From Conidiobolus incongruus B7586 (lineage: Eukaryota > Entomophthoromycota > Entomophthoromycetes > Entomophthorales > Conidiobolaceae), in the NCBI GenBank assembly GCA_000697335.1, contig JNEM01008358.1, positions 1-19,941 of the forward strand: 19,941 nt of DNA, written 5' to 3'. The position numbers and the translations under genes are program-made. The notes below the pieces were generated by a model. It was not told the DNA's origin and did no database searches. It saw only the letters and a program-made list of their open reading frames with translations. Positions 11,401 through 19,174 of the stretch are shown in pieces (the first letter of the stretch is position 1; every line of letters begins with the position of its first letter).

Positions 11401-11969
11401 TCCACTGATTTATAATCATTGATTTTCCGACTAACATTAAGAAGCTGATTCAACTCTTCTGAAGTTATGGTTCCAATAATAGAGTCAATCTCACTCTTTT
11501 TCAAGCTATCTTTCATATTCTCGTCTTTAAGTATCTCAAGAACCGTATCCGTCGCACTTCTTAAGATCTCATGAGATTGATCACCAAGTCGTTTAGATAC
11601 AAAAGTTAATAACATTTCATACAAAGATTTCGTTTCATGTGTTTTTGGACGATAGTTTAACCCTTCAAAATCTTCTGATGCGCTTAATACAGAATTTACT
11701 AGTGTATTTCTTCGTATATCATCATCTCTACGTCTTGATCTATCTCCAGATTTATGGGAAGTTTTATGCTTTTTTATTTCTTGAGTAGGTACTTTATCTC
11801 TTACAGCTCTACTTCCGAACTCTTTAATGTTAATTCTGCCTGCTAAGCTCTCAGGCTCACCAGTAGGCTCATTATCTCTACGAGCAATTTGAGAGCGATC
11901 GGCTTGTGTAACCAAATTCGAGTTTGCTACATATTGATATTGAGTACTTTTTGCGTATTCTTCAGCCAT
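5430..11969 (-). CDS. BRR2: Brr2, U5 snRNP 200-kDa RNA helicase
   Basis: This Ski2-like ATPase of the U5 snRNP unwinds U4/U6 snRNA to activate the spliceosome. The frame has 2179 codons, no intron and a TGA stop; family members are about 2130-2170 residues. The N-terminus (MAEEYAKSTQYQYVANSNL) matches the human one, followed by an acidic stretch near residues 200-250. The first helicase cassette has Walker A APTGAGKT (523-530), DEIH (636-639), SATLP and QMLGRAGRP (871-879), then a Sec63 module from about residue 1001. The second cassette keeps GAPTGSGKT (1369-1377) and DEIH (1478-1481) but has SVPL where motif III is normally SAT-like, then QMMGRANRP (1711-1719) and a second Sec63 module from about 1838. 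The tail is acidic. The family's second cassette is usually a regulatory, poorly hydrolysing unit. The start fits the conserved N-terminus. Identification is certain. Confidence 0.98.
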   Translation of the reverse strand: MAEEYAKSTQYQYVANSNLVTQADRSQIARRDNEPTGEPESLAGRINIKEFGSRAVRDKVPTQEIKKHKTSHKSGDRSRRRDDDIRRNTLVNSVLSASEDFEGLNYRPKTHETKSLYEMLLTFVSKRLGDQSHEILRSATDTVLEILKDENMKDSLKKSEIDSIIGTITSEELNQLLNVSRKINDYKSVDQKENDGTQEELDDELGVAVVFDDEEDEDQAGGQFEVKESSDEEDNEGEDGQNAQDSMDIDQAYPSFDPSNDEDNVNQARFAASNKDVIHPHEIHAHWLQKQIREYFSDSQEAESMTYQTKEILFSDVDARECENQLMQLFDFDQEKFALINRFIKNRDVIVWCTRLSEVGGPQSQEDYQKIASEMTELGLDWILKAMRGGQETVPESIPAANGDAGPHPRSHPTDLPASATSKYLPKSSIDLEDLVFKEGNHLLSKEKCVLPAGTTKTKKKEYEEIQIPIPTRQPDPPESLISTKQLPEWAHESFKGMPSLNRVQSEVFPAAFGQDDNILLCAPTGAGKTNVAMLTILNEIHKHFDEETQSLNLNNFKIVYIAPMKALVQEMVSTFTRRLSYLDIKVSELTGDSQLTKAQIAETQIIVTTPEKWDVITRKANDRSYTNLVRLIIIDEIHLLHDDRGPVLENIVVRSLRHMEQTQTMIRLVGLSATLPNYQDVADFLRVPESNVFFFDSKFRPCPLKQNFIGVSEKKAIKRFQVMNEVTYEKVMEQAGKNQVLIFVHSRKETIRTAAFLRDAALDRETIGMFVKPESASRAALESEAELVIDSNLKELLPYGFAIHHAGMKREDRTVVEQLFLEKHIQVLVSTATLAWGVNLPAHTVIIKGTQIYSPEKGRWVELSPQDVLQMLGRAGRPQFDSFGEGIIITTLNELQYYLSLLNTQLPIESQLISKLTDSLNAEISLGTIRNREEAVQWLGYTYLYVRMLRNGPLYQVSHSEFKDDPTLVQRRTDLIHAAALLLDQCQLVKYDRKTGRFQGTELGRIASHYYISHRSMATYNQHLKPTMSFIELFRAFSLSDEFKFIPIREEEKLELAKLLERVPIPVKEGVEEPVAKINVLLQAYISQLKLEGFALMADMVYVTQSAGRILRSIFEMCLKKGWAHLARLALDMCKMVEKRSWLSMSPLRQFSGLDAKLINRLERKDFSWSRYLDLNPEEIGELIGIPKAGRVIHKFLHKFPKLELRAYVQSITRSLLKIELTIIPDFQWDDKIHGNSESFWILVEDLDGENILYYDFFVLKKAYATEEHYSSFTIPLSDPMPPNCFVTLLSDRWLHSEAKLPISFKHLILPEKYPPHTELYDMHPLPTSGQEPSHLFDYYANEFAEFNSIQTQTFHTLFKTNENTFLGAPTGSGKTICAEFAILRVLSQTKPGQSPPPIIYLVPNEDLSKTAFSYFTHRFRNLENFNIVQFTGELSADNKLLNQGDLIITTPSQWDGISRRWKKREQIQRVRLFICDEIHMVGGDVGPTYEAVVSRMRYINSQLNDRIRFVALSVPLSNARDMANWLGVSPQATFNFSPIDRPVPLEVHIQSFQINHFASLMIAMSRPAYQAIGQYSPSQPVIIFVPNRKQCRLTASDLITLQYATSENPHFLRCKPEEMEAAVEKVSDPYLKESLLSGIGLYHEALSPSDRNIVSTLYLNGWFQVLIASRDTCWSMNHLTSHMVIIMGAQYFEGKEHRYVDYPVTDMLQMMGRANRPLIDQTGQCLLMCNSNKKEYYKKFIEEALPVESHLDHFLHDLFNAEIAVETIENKQDAVDCLTYTFLFRRISQNPTYYNIQGTTPTHISNYLSELVEETLNQLSESGCIQIDEDDVDVHPLNLGMIAAFYNIQYSTLDSFALSLTSRTKLRGLLEIISAASEFETLPIRHHEDALLRKLYDRLPVKLTEDKLNLNLPNVKTHILLQSHFSRTQLPPDLQADQTLIISQIIPLLQGCVDVISSKGWLNPALATMELCQMIVQAMWDKDSPLRQIPYFDIDRIAKAKKMDVETVFDFIDLEDADRKALLKDLNNSQLRKVADFVNTYPSLELNLNVLTPKDELRCGGKVLLQVQIERDGADEDDITTKVIAPYYPKLKDENWWIVVGNPTENLLLGIKRFNVAHKLDLKLEFEAPSSSNVGPNQFKVYLMSDSYLGCDQELDLNVNLLEALSEDEESEESDEV

Positions 11970-13079
11970 GTTTAATTATTAAATGAATTGAAACAAGGTG
12001 AATGTGTTTAAGTTAAAATAAAAAATAATTGAAACAAGTTATATTATGTATTTATAAATATTATTATATATATTTCTTAAACTAACTTAAATAAAATATT
12101 AAATAATTGATTAATAATGAATCTTAAACATCAATTTAATTAAAAAATGTTATTGGATTCAAAATCATTTATATAAATTAATTTTCATATTTCAACATAT
12201 CAATATTATGGGATTCAATTGATGTAATATCTTAAATTTCATCAAAAAAGGAAATAGTGTATAATAAATACCAAAAGAGTGTTTAAATTATTAAATTTTT
12301 TTGTTAAAAATTGATACGTTTTTTATATTACTGTCAAATATAAGAGTAGGACATTCTGAATAACTCATACACATAATAGTGACACAGAGTTTTAACTGGC
12401 TTTCTTTTTGAAACAGTAGTTAATTCTGATTTATTGAATTAAAAATATTTATTTAAAATTGTACTTGAAAATAGTGAACAAAGTAAAAATAATAATTTAT
12501 AAAACAAGAATCCATTTCCAGTAGAATATCGAATTGATCTCAATAAAATATAATACATTTAATAATAATAAATGATATAATTTACTTTTCAAATAAGAAA
12601 AGTTCACAATTACTGAATTTGAAAAAACATACCTTCAATCCCTTAATCAAAAAGTATACCAGAACAATAAAATAAAGAATATATTCAATTCAAGAGCAAA
12701 ATAATTTTAAACATATTTTATATACATATAAAAGATATAAAGCAAAAAATCAAAATTCATAGTTTTTGAAAAATTTAATATTAATATTTAAATCAGTTAT
12801 ATACATTGTATATATTAAATACCAACAGAAGAAAAAAGATAAATACCACATTTAAGATTATATATAAAATCAATTAAAAATACTACACTGAACTAAACAA
12901 TAAATATATAGCCTATTTGTCTAATATATCGATATAATTAATATATTTAGAAACTATTATAATTGATTTGACTAGACGCAACGAATAAACAAATATGTCA
13001 AAAAACTGATGTAAATAATAAATTAAGAGCAAAATTAAATAATGATATTTAATCAAGTCTTAATATACAGGAAAGATAG
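11970..13079. other. AT-rich intergenic DNA between BRR2 and DAD2
   Basis: This holds the BRR2 upstream region on one side and the DAD2 3' side on the other. I see no convincing exon, RNA gene or repeat. A short minus-strand open run near 12330-12430 exists, but the opposite strand reads about as well when stops are ignored, so it was not called. Confidence 0.5.
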
Positions 13080-13523
13080 TTAGTTACGAGAATCTCGACT
13101 AATTGGTATACGGATGAGATCTGGTGAGTTTTCATCTTCAAGTAATTGTTCTAAACTATTGTTAGCGGTTTAGTATTGATATTAACACCATAAATAATAC
13201 CTGCTAAATTAATATTATTAAATACACTACTCCAATTGCTCATTATTTGTGTGACAACTAAATAAAAATACCAATAAAAAAATAATATTGATAGCAAACT
13301 AAATAAAAAATACGCTGATAACTGTCATCAAGATTATTAAGATGCTCAGATATAGTTAACAATTTTTCTTTTAAACCGACCACTTGAGAATGTAAAACTT
13401 GAATATCATGTAATTCTTCAGATTTTTGTTGAATAGTTTGGATAATATTCTGAACATTATGTTCTGGAATAACAGTACTCCTTCTTGGTAAATTAATTGA
13501 TAACCTCGGATTATGTGCATTAG
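13080..13523 (-). CDS. DAD2: Dad2, DASH/DAM1 complex subunit (5' exon missing)
   Basis: Dad2 is part of the DASH ring that couples kinetochores to spindle microtubules. Three exons are supported: 13314-13523, 13201-13257 and 13080-13150 (TAA stop). The introns are 13258-13313 (56 nt) and 13151-13200 (50 nt), both GT-AG and in phase. The protein has a Ser/Pro/Arg-rich start (NPRLSINLPRRSTVIP), a coiled coil (QQKSEELHDIQVLHSQVVGL and on to SEHLNNLDDSYQL), the family's NW core in VTQIMSNWSSVFNNINLA, and an ending PDLIRIPIS that matches the family's LVRIP-type C-terminus. About 112 residues are covered; family members are often 110-135. The first exon is unresolved: an acceptor (TTTTATTAG) precedes 13523 and the frame upstream has a stop, so a short ATG exon must lie further right. 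The identity rests on recalled family pattern, not on a search. Confidence 0.75.
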
Positions 13524-13929
13524 CTAATAAAATCAATTAATATACACGTTAATATCACTTATTTCAATAATTTATTTCATTTTCCTTGATATCTATTATG
13601 GGACAACTATGTCTTATAACAAATAGATATTTCAAAAATAGCTATTTTAGTAATATACCAAATAGAATAAGAAATCAAATAATTATAAATTTATACATTA
13701 CTAAAATATTATATATAAATACAATTTCAATAAATTCTAAACTATATTAATAAATTTATATAGGATTTATCAAAACAAAAACATTAACTAAAAATCAAGT
13801 TTATAATCTATTATTTCAAATCAAAAAATTAATAACAACTTTAAATTCCCAAATACTCAAATTTAATTACATTGAAATATAATCCCATAATTTGATATAA
13901 ACTTAGTATTCTAATTATATAGGTAATAA
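13524..13929. other. AT-rich DNA between DAD2 and the EAPP-like gene
   Basis: This is the shared upstream region of two head-to-head genes and should contain the first DAD2 exon on the minus strand. The nearest upstream minus-strand ATG (at 13580) is followed at once by a stop. Another ATG at 13888 reads six codons to a GTAATT donor, but the implied intron would be unusually long. I could not choose one. Confidence 0.4.
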
Positions 13930-14638
13930 ACAATACTAAATACATAAAAAATCATAAGTGTCAACGCATACAAATCAATTTGAACAAGAAATTGAAATTA
14001 AAAAACATATGATGAGTCCGATGATTCAGATACAAATGAGTGTAATTTAATTATTTTAGAATCAGTTTTATATATAATTAGTGTAGTAATATCAAATAAT
14101 GAAAGATTAAAAAGATTTGTTATATGACCATAATTTAGATGACAACGATGAGCTATGATATCAAAAAACAATTAAAGGTTACTAGTTATTAGTTGTAAAT
14201 AAATATTAGCGAAACTAACAATCTTAATAGAATAGATACACTGGTTCAAAATACCAATACTCATTCTACAGACACTATCCTCTCGTGTACTATGTGCTGG
14301 ACCACAGTTTGCTACGATTGTCAAGCGTAAATATCTCTATTTTTATAATCAAAATTAAATACATTTGATAGTCATACAAAGTTCAAAAACCAATTTAAAG
14401 CAATGATTGCTAAAAATACTAGAGTTAACATCAAATTATTTAAACATGAAAAAGGAAAACTAGTGAAACAGACCCTATTTTAATTACACAAGAGATAGAA
14501 ATTAGAACAGATATTGCCACTTAACTCTCTCCCAATCAATTTTTCCCAGTACATTGTGAATATCACGAAAATCAACTGGACATGTACGATCACGAAGAAC
14601 TATTCCATTTCTTTAATGTTATCTCTTCCCCTCCTTAA
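13930..14638 (+). pseudogene. EAPP: EAPP-like gene (E2F-associated phosphoprotein family), apparently broken
   Basis: EAPP-family proteins are nuclear zinc-binding proteins; the human one binds E2F. Recognisable parts are an acidic block (YDESDDSDTNE, to 14040), DNDEL (14139-14177), an exon 14236-14326 with the CxxC pair SCTMCWTTVCYDCQ, an exon from 14372 with HTKFKNQFKAM, and a last exon 14550-14638 with VHCEYHENQLDMYDHEE and FHFFNVI. The human protein has NDELLYDP, CPACMTTLCLDCQRHE, YKTQYRAM and VFHFFNVL in the same order. Introns 14178-14235 and 14327-14371 (45 nt) fit in phase. A third acceptor at 14549 (pyrimidine-rich, ending TTTTTCCCAG) looks good, but no donor gives the right phase. 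TGA at 14156 also interrupts DNDEL. So it is either a decayed copy or a gene with splicing I cannot resolve. In the last exon the second zinc ligand is CxxH rather than CxxC. Confidence 0.7.
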
Positions 14639-14998
14639 TTTTGATATTATATGGTATCAATAAAACTATCATATATAGATACAGAATATAACATATGGTT
14701 ACTTCCTTATTTTCAACCTAACCACTATTATACGATACTATACTTGTTAGAAAAATTAACCAACATGATTAAATAATTTAAACTTTAATCTCAAGGGAAA
14801 ATTTACTATTAAGTAATAATTACCACTTAAATATACTAATATCAGATATATAAAGAATAAAAGATTCAATTAAATAAAGTATGTAAAATATCATATTTTA
14901 ACAATTTGATTTATAGGAAAAATAGCTGTATATTATGTAGAAAACATTAAATGATGACTATTTATTCAAATCAGTTAAACAATTAAGTAAAATGTGAA
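14639..14998. other. AT-rich DNA between two converging genes
   Basis: This is the tail-to-tail space between the EAPP-like gene and the epsin gene. No exon, RNA gene or repeat is seen. It must hold both 3' ends. Confidence 0.5.
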
Positions 14999-16523
14999 TT
15001 AAATCAAGCTGCTGAAAGGGTCATTACTATTTTTCTTAGATGATGACTGTGATTGAGCGTTGCTGGAAGAAAATACCATATTGAATGCATTTTGATGCTG
15101 CTGCTGTGCCATTTGATTCATGGAAAGTGTGCTCGACTGAGGCTTGATTGATGTATTAGAGTCAACAAGATTATCTAATTGGAATAAATTGGACTTTTTA
15201 CCCCAAATACTGGTTGACTTCAATTCCAAAGTGTTCTGGGCATTCAAAGAGCCATTCTGATTTGATCCATTATTCTGGCTATTAGGTGGAGTATTGCCAG
15301 TGGTCGTGGGTGTATTCAAGGAAATGTTGGCAGCGTGGGTTGGGTTTGAAACACCTGCCGATTCAAAGTCACCAAAGTCATCATCAAAATCATCATTGGC
15401 AGTAGATAATAAGTTGGAAGACTGAGATTGGGTGACAGCTGACTTAGTGGTTTCAGCTAAAGTACTACCAAAATCACCCCAGTCGTCAAGCGGGTTGGCA
15501 GCTGAGCTGGTGGGCTTTGTTGAATTGGAAGCGGAAGAAGGAGCTGGATCATCAAAACTGAATAAGTCTTGCTCGACTGGAATTTTAGGAGTGGGCTTAT
15601 TAGTATTAATAGGCGAGGTGTTTGCAGATGTAAATTCATCACTGACATCCTCATCATATCTAGCACTAGCACTGTTGGAATATGATCTTGATTCATAGCG
15701 ATCAAAAGCACTACGACCACCATAATTAGATCCGCCACGATTATAATTGTCAATTGAACTACCACTGTAGTGCAAACCTGAAGACGAATATCTACTTGTA
15801 CCTGAGCTACTTTGACTACCGAATCCACCAGCATAAGAAGATATACCACCATTACTTCCAATTGCGCTTGGCTGATTTCCCATTCCTCCATACTTGAATC
15901 GATTGGCTTTGGCCTGCTTTCTCTCTTGCTTAATCCTGTCTGAATCAGACAAAAGCTCGAGAATTTCTTTTGCTCTGTTTCTAATGTTGATACCTTGATC
16001 TTTACCCTTACTATCCACATATCTATAATTTTTAAGAGATTTGAGATAGTAACTAGAATTTCTTGCGTAATCTACTACTCTCTCCGAACCATTTTTAATT
16101 AGATACTCCAATAGAGTCAATGTCTAAAAACCAAAAAGTAAATTTAAAATCCATCAAGACAATATTTAAAAAACACCTTGTAAATCTGTCTCCAGGTACG
16201 TCTATCTCTTTCTTCAAAATTTTTACTAATCACTCCCATTACCTCATTAAATAAAGGACTGAATAATTCAAACATTAGAATTTGAATAATATAAAATCAA
16301 AATAAAACTTACAAGCTAAAGGTAGCCTGAGATATTTCTAACATTAAAGTAGAAGAACTGCACCATCCATCATCGTTAGTTGCCTCCAAAACTTTGGCTT
16401 CTGTTTCAGTGACATTTAACACTGCATTTTTTCTAATCAATAAATTAGAATATTAGGAAAAGAACAAATAATAAATGAGTACACTTTATTAATCATATTT
16501 TTAGCTTCCCAAAGATAATCCAT
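14999..16523 (-). CDS. ENT3: Ent3/epsinR-type epsin (ENTH-domain clathrin adaptor)
   Basis: This adaptor binds phosphoinositides through its ENTH domain and links cargo to clathrin, AP-1 and GGA at the trans-Golgi and endosomes. It has four exons: 16483-16523, 16313-16432, 16177-16258 and 14999-16123, with introns of 50, 54 and 53 nt. All phases fit and give 455 residues. The ENTH domain (about 1-135) has EAKVLEATNDDGW, RRTWRQIYK, LLEYLIKNGSERVVDYAR and the diagnostic KDQGINIRNRAKEILELL. A Gly/Ser/Tyr-rich linker follows, then a clathrin-box-like DLFSFDD (267-273), acidic-aromatic motifs DDWGDFG (294-300) and DDDFGDFE (near 328-335) of the kind that bind AP-1/GGA ears, a QQQHQ run and a C-terminal DPF (449-451). 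Compared with human epsinR, about four residues are missing after ATF, at the second junction. The start matches the short N-terminal helix of the family. Confidence 0.93.
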
Positions 16524-17111
16524 GATGAATAATTTTTACCACTAAAACAAGAAAAAGATTAAATTAAAACAAAATATAAAAGTGAATCAAATACCTATTA
16601 AGATTCAGTATTAACAATATTAGCTAGATAAAATATTCTATTAAACAGTTTAAAATGATTAATATAAAGAAATATATTTTTTTAAAAATGAAGACTAAAA
16701 TAATCAAGTGATAATAGAATATATTTTGATTCAGAAGAATTAATGTGATTGTTTTTCATCGAAATTCATCCTATCCAATCAAAGTTTGTTTCATCAACAG
16801 ATCTCTTAATTCTGAATTGATCAAATTTCAAAATATGAAAAAAATTTGACGAGAAATATGAGCAATACTTAATATTTTTCATAATCTATAATTATATATA
16901 CTATCTCTAAGAAGACTATATTTTAGCAATTAATACTGGTCAATAATATTAACAATTAATAACATTATTTTTTAAATAACTAATATATTGATAAAACTCA
17001 TTGAGTAAAAAAAAAAAAAAGATAAAAAATAAATGCACTAAAATATAAAAAAGAAATTTAACGAGTCATCATCAAATACTAATATGCATACTACAATAAA
17101 CTAACGCTCAG
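16524..17111. other. AT-rich DNA upstream of the epsin, with a poly(A) run
   Basis: This holds the epsin promoter (minus strand) and, toward the right, an apparent intron end for the exon at 17112. There is a run of 14 A at 17007-17020. A slightly GC-richer patch lies at about 16735-16815, but no frame there is clearly coding. Confidence 0.45.
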
Positions 17112-17225
17112 GCACCCATCACGGACCAAAAACTTCAGCACTACCCTAAATTGAAATCATTATCGCAACATTCCAACATTTGCGAGATTCCATTAAAAGT
17201 TCAACTACCATATTTAATTTACTAG
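17112..17225 (+). CDS. orphan terminal exon of an unrecognised gene
   Basis: A 38-codon open stretch ending in TAG has about 40% GC inside DNA of about 20% GC. It begins APITDQKLQHYPKLKSLS and ends VQLPYLIY. Just upstream, ACTAAC followed by GCTCAG is an excellent branch site and 3' splice acceptor, so it reads as the last exon of a spliced plus-strand gene, entered in phase 0. A GTCATC at 17065 would give a 47-nt intron, but the sequence before it has a TAA in the required phase, so the upstream exon is not identified. I do not recognise the protein. It may be a remnant. Confidence 0.45.
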   Translation, partial: APITDQKLQHYPKLKSLSQHSNICEIPLKVQLPYLIY

Positions 17226-18364
17226 AAATATTTTAATACTTTTGGAATTTAAATGTAAAAAATGTGGTAATATATCAAAATTAAAAAATATAATTAATCA
17301 ATAGTTATCTCAATCATATAATAATACAGGTTTATTGAATAAAATATTAAATTTTTAACATTTATAGATGAAAAAAATCAATTAAATAGCATAGGTGATT
17401 ATTAACAAGTGAATAAATTATTAATTTATAATATATATATTTTTTAAAAATTAAAATAATATCAAAATATTAATTTGAAAAAAATTAATGCTGTATATTA
17501 ATAAATATGATTTGGATCAAATCATTTTGAAAATTTGTGTAATTCCTAATTTAGAAAATTATGGTTTGAATATTTACTATAAACAAAAATGATTTTCATT
17601 ATAGGGAAGTAATGAAGATTTATTAATATTGATGAATGTTTGTATGAAATGATATTTGTAATTGAATGGTGGATTCAGAATTCATTTGTATTAAGTGCAT
17701 TTATTTTCAGTTATGTTTAATCTATATAAATTGATCAAATAGTATAGCTGATTTGTGATATTTTGGTTTGATTATTATTCAATTCATTAATGTAAAATAG
17801 AAAATAATATATAACTTGCCATAATATATATTTTACCACTTTTAAAACATTTCATATTCATTGATTAATTTTATTTCCTCCACAATTTATTTATTGGAGT
17901 AATTTATGAATAATCAGAAAAATCATCAAATTCAAATTTTTTTTAAATGAAATAAACCAACAATTTGATTGTTTGGTATAATGCACATATTTCATATTGA
18001 TTTTATTATTATTATTATTATTACTTAATGCTTAATATTTTTTTAACTTTGTTAGAAAAATCGTTGCCATTAGGTAAAATTAACTATCTTGTCTTTTTAT
18101 ATTATTGTAATATTATTAGAGCAATTATTAAAATTTTGAATTTGTTTAAATTATATCATTATATTAGACTGCGTTTGCAATTAATCTTTCTGCTAATAAT
18201 CCTGAAAAGAAAACTATTTATTTCAATTGTGAAACTTTGTGGTAGAAATTTTATTTTTAATCGAATAATATACAATATCTAATATATATAATCAGCATTA
18301 AATCATTTTTAATGTCACCAACAGCCAATTGATTTTTATAAAGCAACTTAAGAAAGATGTAATT
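17226..18364. other. AT-rich intergenic DNA
   Basis: No supported gene. An 84-codon plus-strand ORF at 18028-18282 consists mostly of Leu, Ile, Lys, Asn, Phe and Tyr, as expected from AT-rich DNA, and is not called. A (TTA)7 run at 18003-18023 is listed separately. Confidence 0.5.
18003..18023. repeat. (TTA)7 microsatellite
   Basis: Seven uninterrupted TTA units lie in AT-rich DNA just before the 18028 ORF. There is no other notable context. Confidence 0.9.
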
Positions 18365-18651
18365 ATGATTGAAACTACAGCTCTAAGATATTTAGAACAT
18401 ACTTTAAACATGATTCAAAGACAAGGATGTGAGCATATAAAATATAAAATATAAAATTTTATTAAACTCTCAATCAACTTCATAAAGATATTATATAACT
18501 CCAAACACAACTCAACAATATATTTATACATTTGAAGGGTCTACATGAAAATTTAGAGTTAGTCAACTCAGAATTCTTCATGGACTCCAGAAAGTACCCA
18601 ATTATCTCCATTTTGCTATCTCATCACAAAAACTTAAATTTTTCTTTTTCT
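18365..18651 (+). other. candidate upstream exons of the unrecognised gene at 18775
   Basis: An ATG at 18365 reads 21 codons (MIETTALRYLEHTLNMIQRQ) to a good donor (GTGAGC at 18429). The only acceptor in range ends at 18487, giving a 59-nt intron, but a TAA follows three codons later. From 18499 to 18651 the same frame is open for 51 codons and has coiled-coil character (LQTQLNNIFIHLKGLHENLE). This frame is in phase with the exon at 18775. The parts look coding by composition, but I cannot join them without stops. The gene could be decayed, use another start, or have splicing I cannot see. Confidence 0.3.
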
Positions 18652-18774
18652 TAAACGCGAACACCCATTCTTTCTCGAACCAACCTTTTTGCCAAAAATT
18701 CAATTGATGTGTAGAATTCTTTTTCCACTACACAACTGCAATAACATTAAACTAAATCATATAACTCTCCAAAG

Positions 18775-19068
18775 CTGCCATCTCCTACAACCCCTACTCA
18801 AAAACCTCCTAAGTCTAATGAATTTTTCAATTTGAAATCGAGCATGAGCCAAATGAATATGAAGGGACCAACGGGTCAGCAACCACCCAAGATTTCTAAT
18901 GCTTATGAGAATTTGGCGACAATTGTTACTGCAACTAAATCGAATAAGAAAGTCAATACTCTTAATACTAAACATGTAGCACCTGCTACAGGTCCTTTCC
19001 TTTCACAGTTATCCCCTAATTTATTCACTACTTCAAATCCAAACAAAAAGCCTGATTATTTCTCATAA
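18775..19068 (+). CDS. unrecognised Ser/Thr/Pro/Asn-rich protein, 3' coding exon
   Basis: An open frame of 98 codons ends in TAA, with about 42% GC against about 20% around it. It starts LPSPTTPTQKPPKSNEFF, includes an internal ATG at 18844 (SSMSQMNMKGPTGQQPPK) and ends NPNKKPDYFS. The sequence is low-complexity and basic, probably disordered. An acceptor (CTCCAAAG, ending at 18774) fits this frame. A donor at 18709 would give a 66-nt intron after a short exon ending FAKNSID. If translation started at the ATG at 18844 the product would be 74 residues. An ACGCGA motif and pyrimidine tracts (18640-18660) upstream could be promoter elements. I recognise no family. Confidence 0.5.
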   Translation: MPSPTTPTQKPPKSNEFFNLKSSMSQMNMKGPTGQQPPKISNAYENLATIVTATKSNKKVNTLNTKHVAPATGPFLSQLSPNLFTTSNPNKKPDYFS

Positions 19069-19086
19069 TCTAAAACTATTGGCTAG

Positions 19087-19170
19087 GAGACTTTCGATAT
19101 AAGGAAAGAGATGGTGGACTGGGGTGAGTGCTGGAGATGAATGACTTTTGACTCTCTAATGTTTTTATAG
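19087..19170 (+). other. exon-like segment followed by a likely 47-nt intron
   Basis: After an acceptor-like TTGGCTAG (ending at 19086), a short GC-richer frame reads GDFRYKERDGGLG and meets a strong donor (GTGAGT at 19124). A CTAAT branch-like site and TTTTTATAG close a 47-nt intron at 19170, exactly the size of introns elsewhere in the window. It lies just after the stop of the 18775 exon. It may be a further exon of that gene reached by alternative splicing, or a spliced 3' untranslated region. Confidence 0.35.
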
Positions 19171-19174
19171 AATA

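Noticed and set aside
5430-11969. Possible recoding of TAA/TAG as Gln in this genome
   Set aside because: BRR2 has none of these codons in 2179 positions, TMA7 must stop at TAG to end GKK, and the epsin and OST48 end naturally at TAA.
12330-12430. Short minus-strand open run between BRR2 and DAD2
   Set aside because: It has no clear splice signals or homology, and the opposite strand reads about as well.
13258-13313. The 18 ORF residues after DDSYQ in the DAD2 reading frame
   Set aside because: This is intron sequence: GTATTT to TTTATTTAG, 56 nt, and splicing restores the family's NW core.
16735-16815. GC-richer patch upstream of the epsin with short open frames on both strands
   Set aside because: Neither strand gives a frame with splice signals or a known motif; it may simply be promoter sequence.
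17095-17200. Considered as a structured RNA because of GC content and a TCGCAA/TTGCGA pairing on the minus strand
   Set aside because: The plus strand has an acceptor followed by a clean 38-codon frame, which explains the composition better; no tRNA, snRNA or snoRNA signature was found.
18028-18282. 84-codon plus-strand ORF
   Set aside because: Its residues are those expected from AT-rich DNA (Leu, Ile, Lys, Asn, Phe, Tyr), it has no recognisable motif, and about one ORF of this length is expected by chance in a window of this size and composition.
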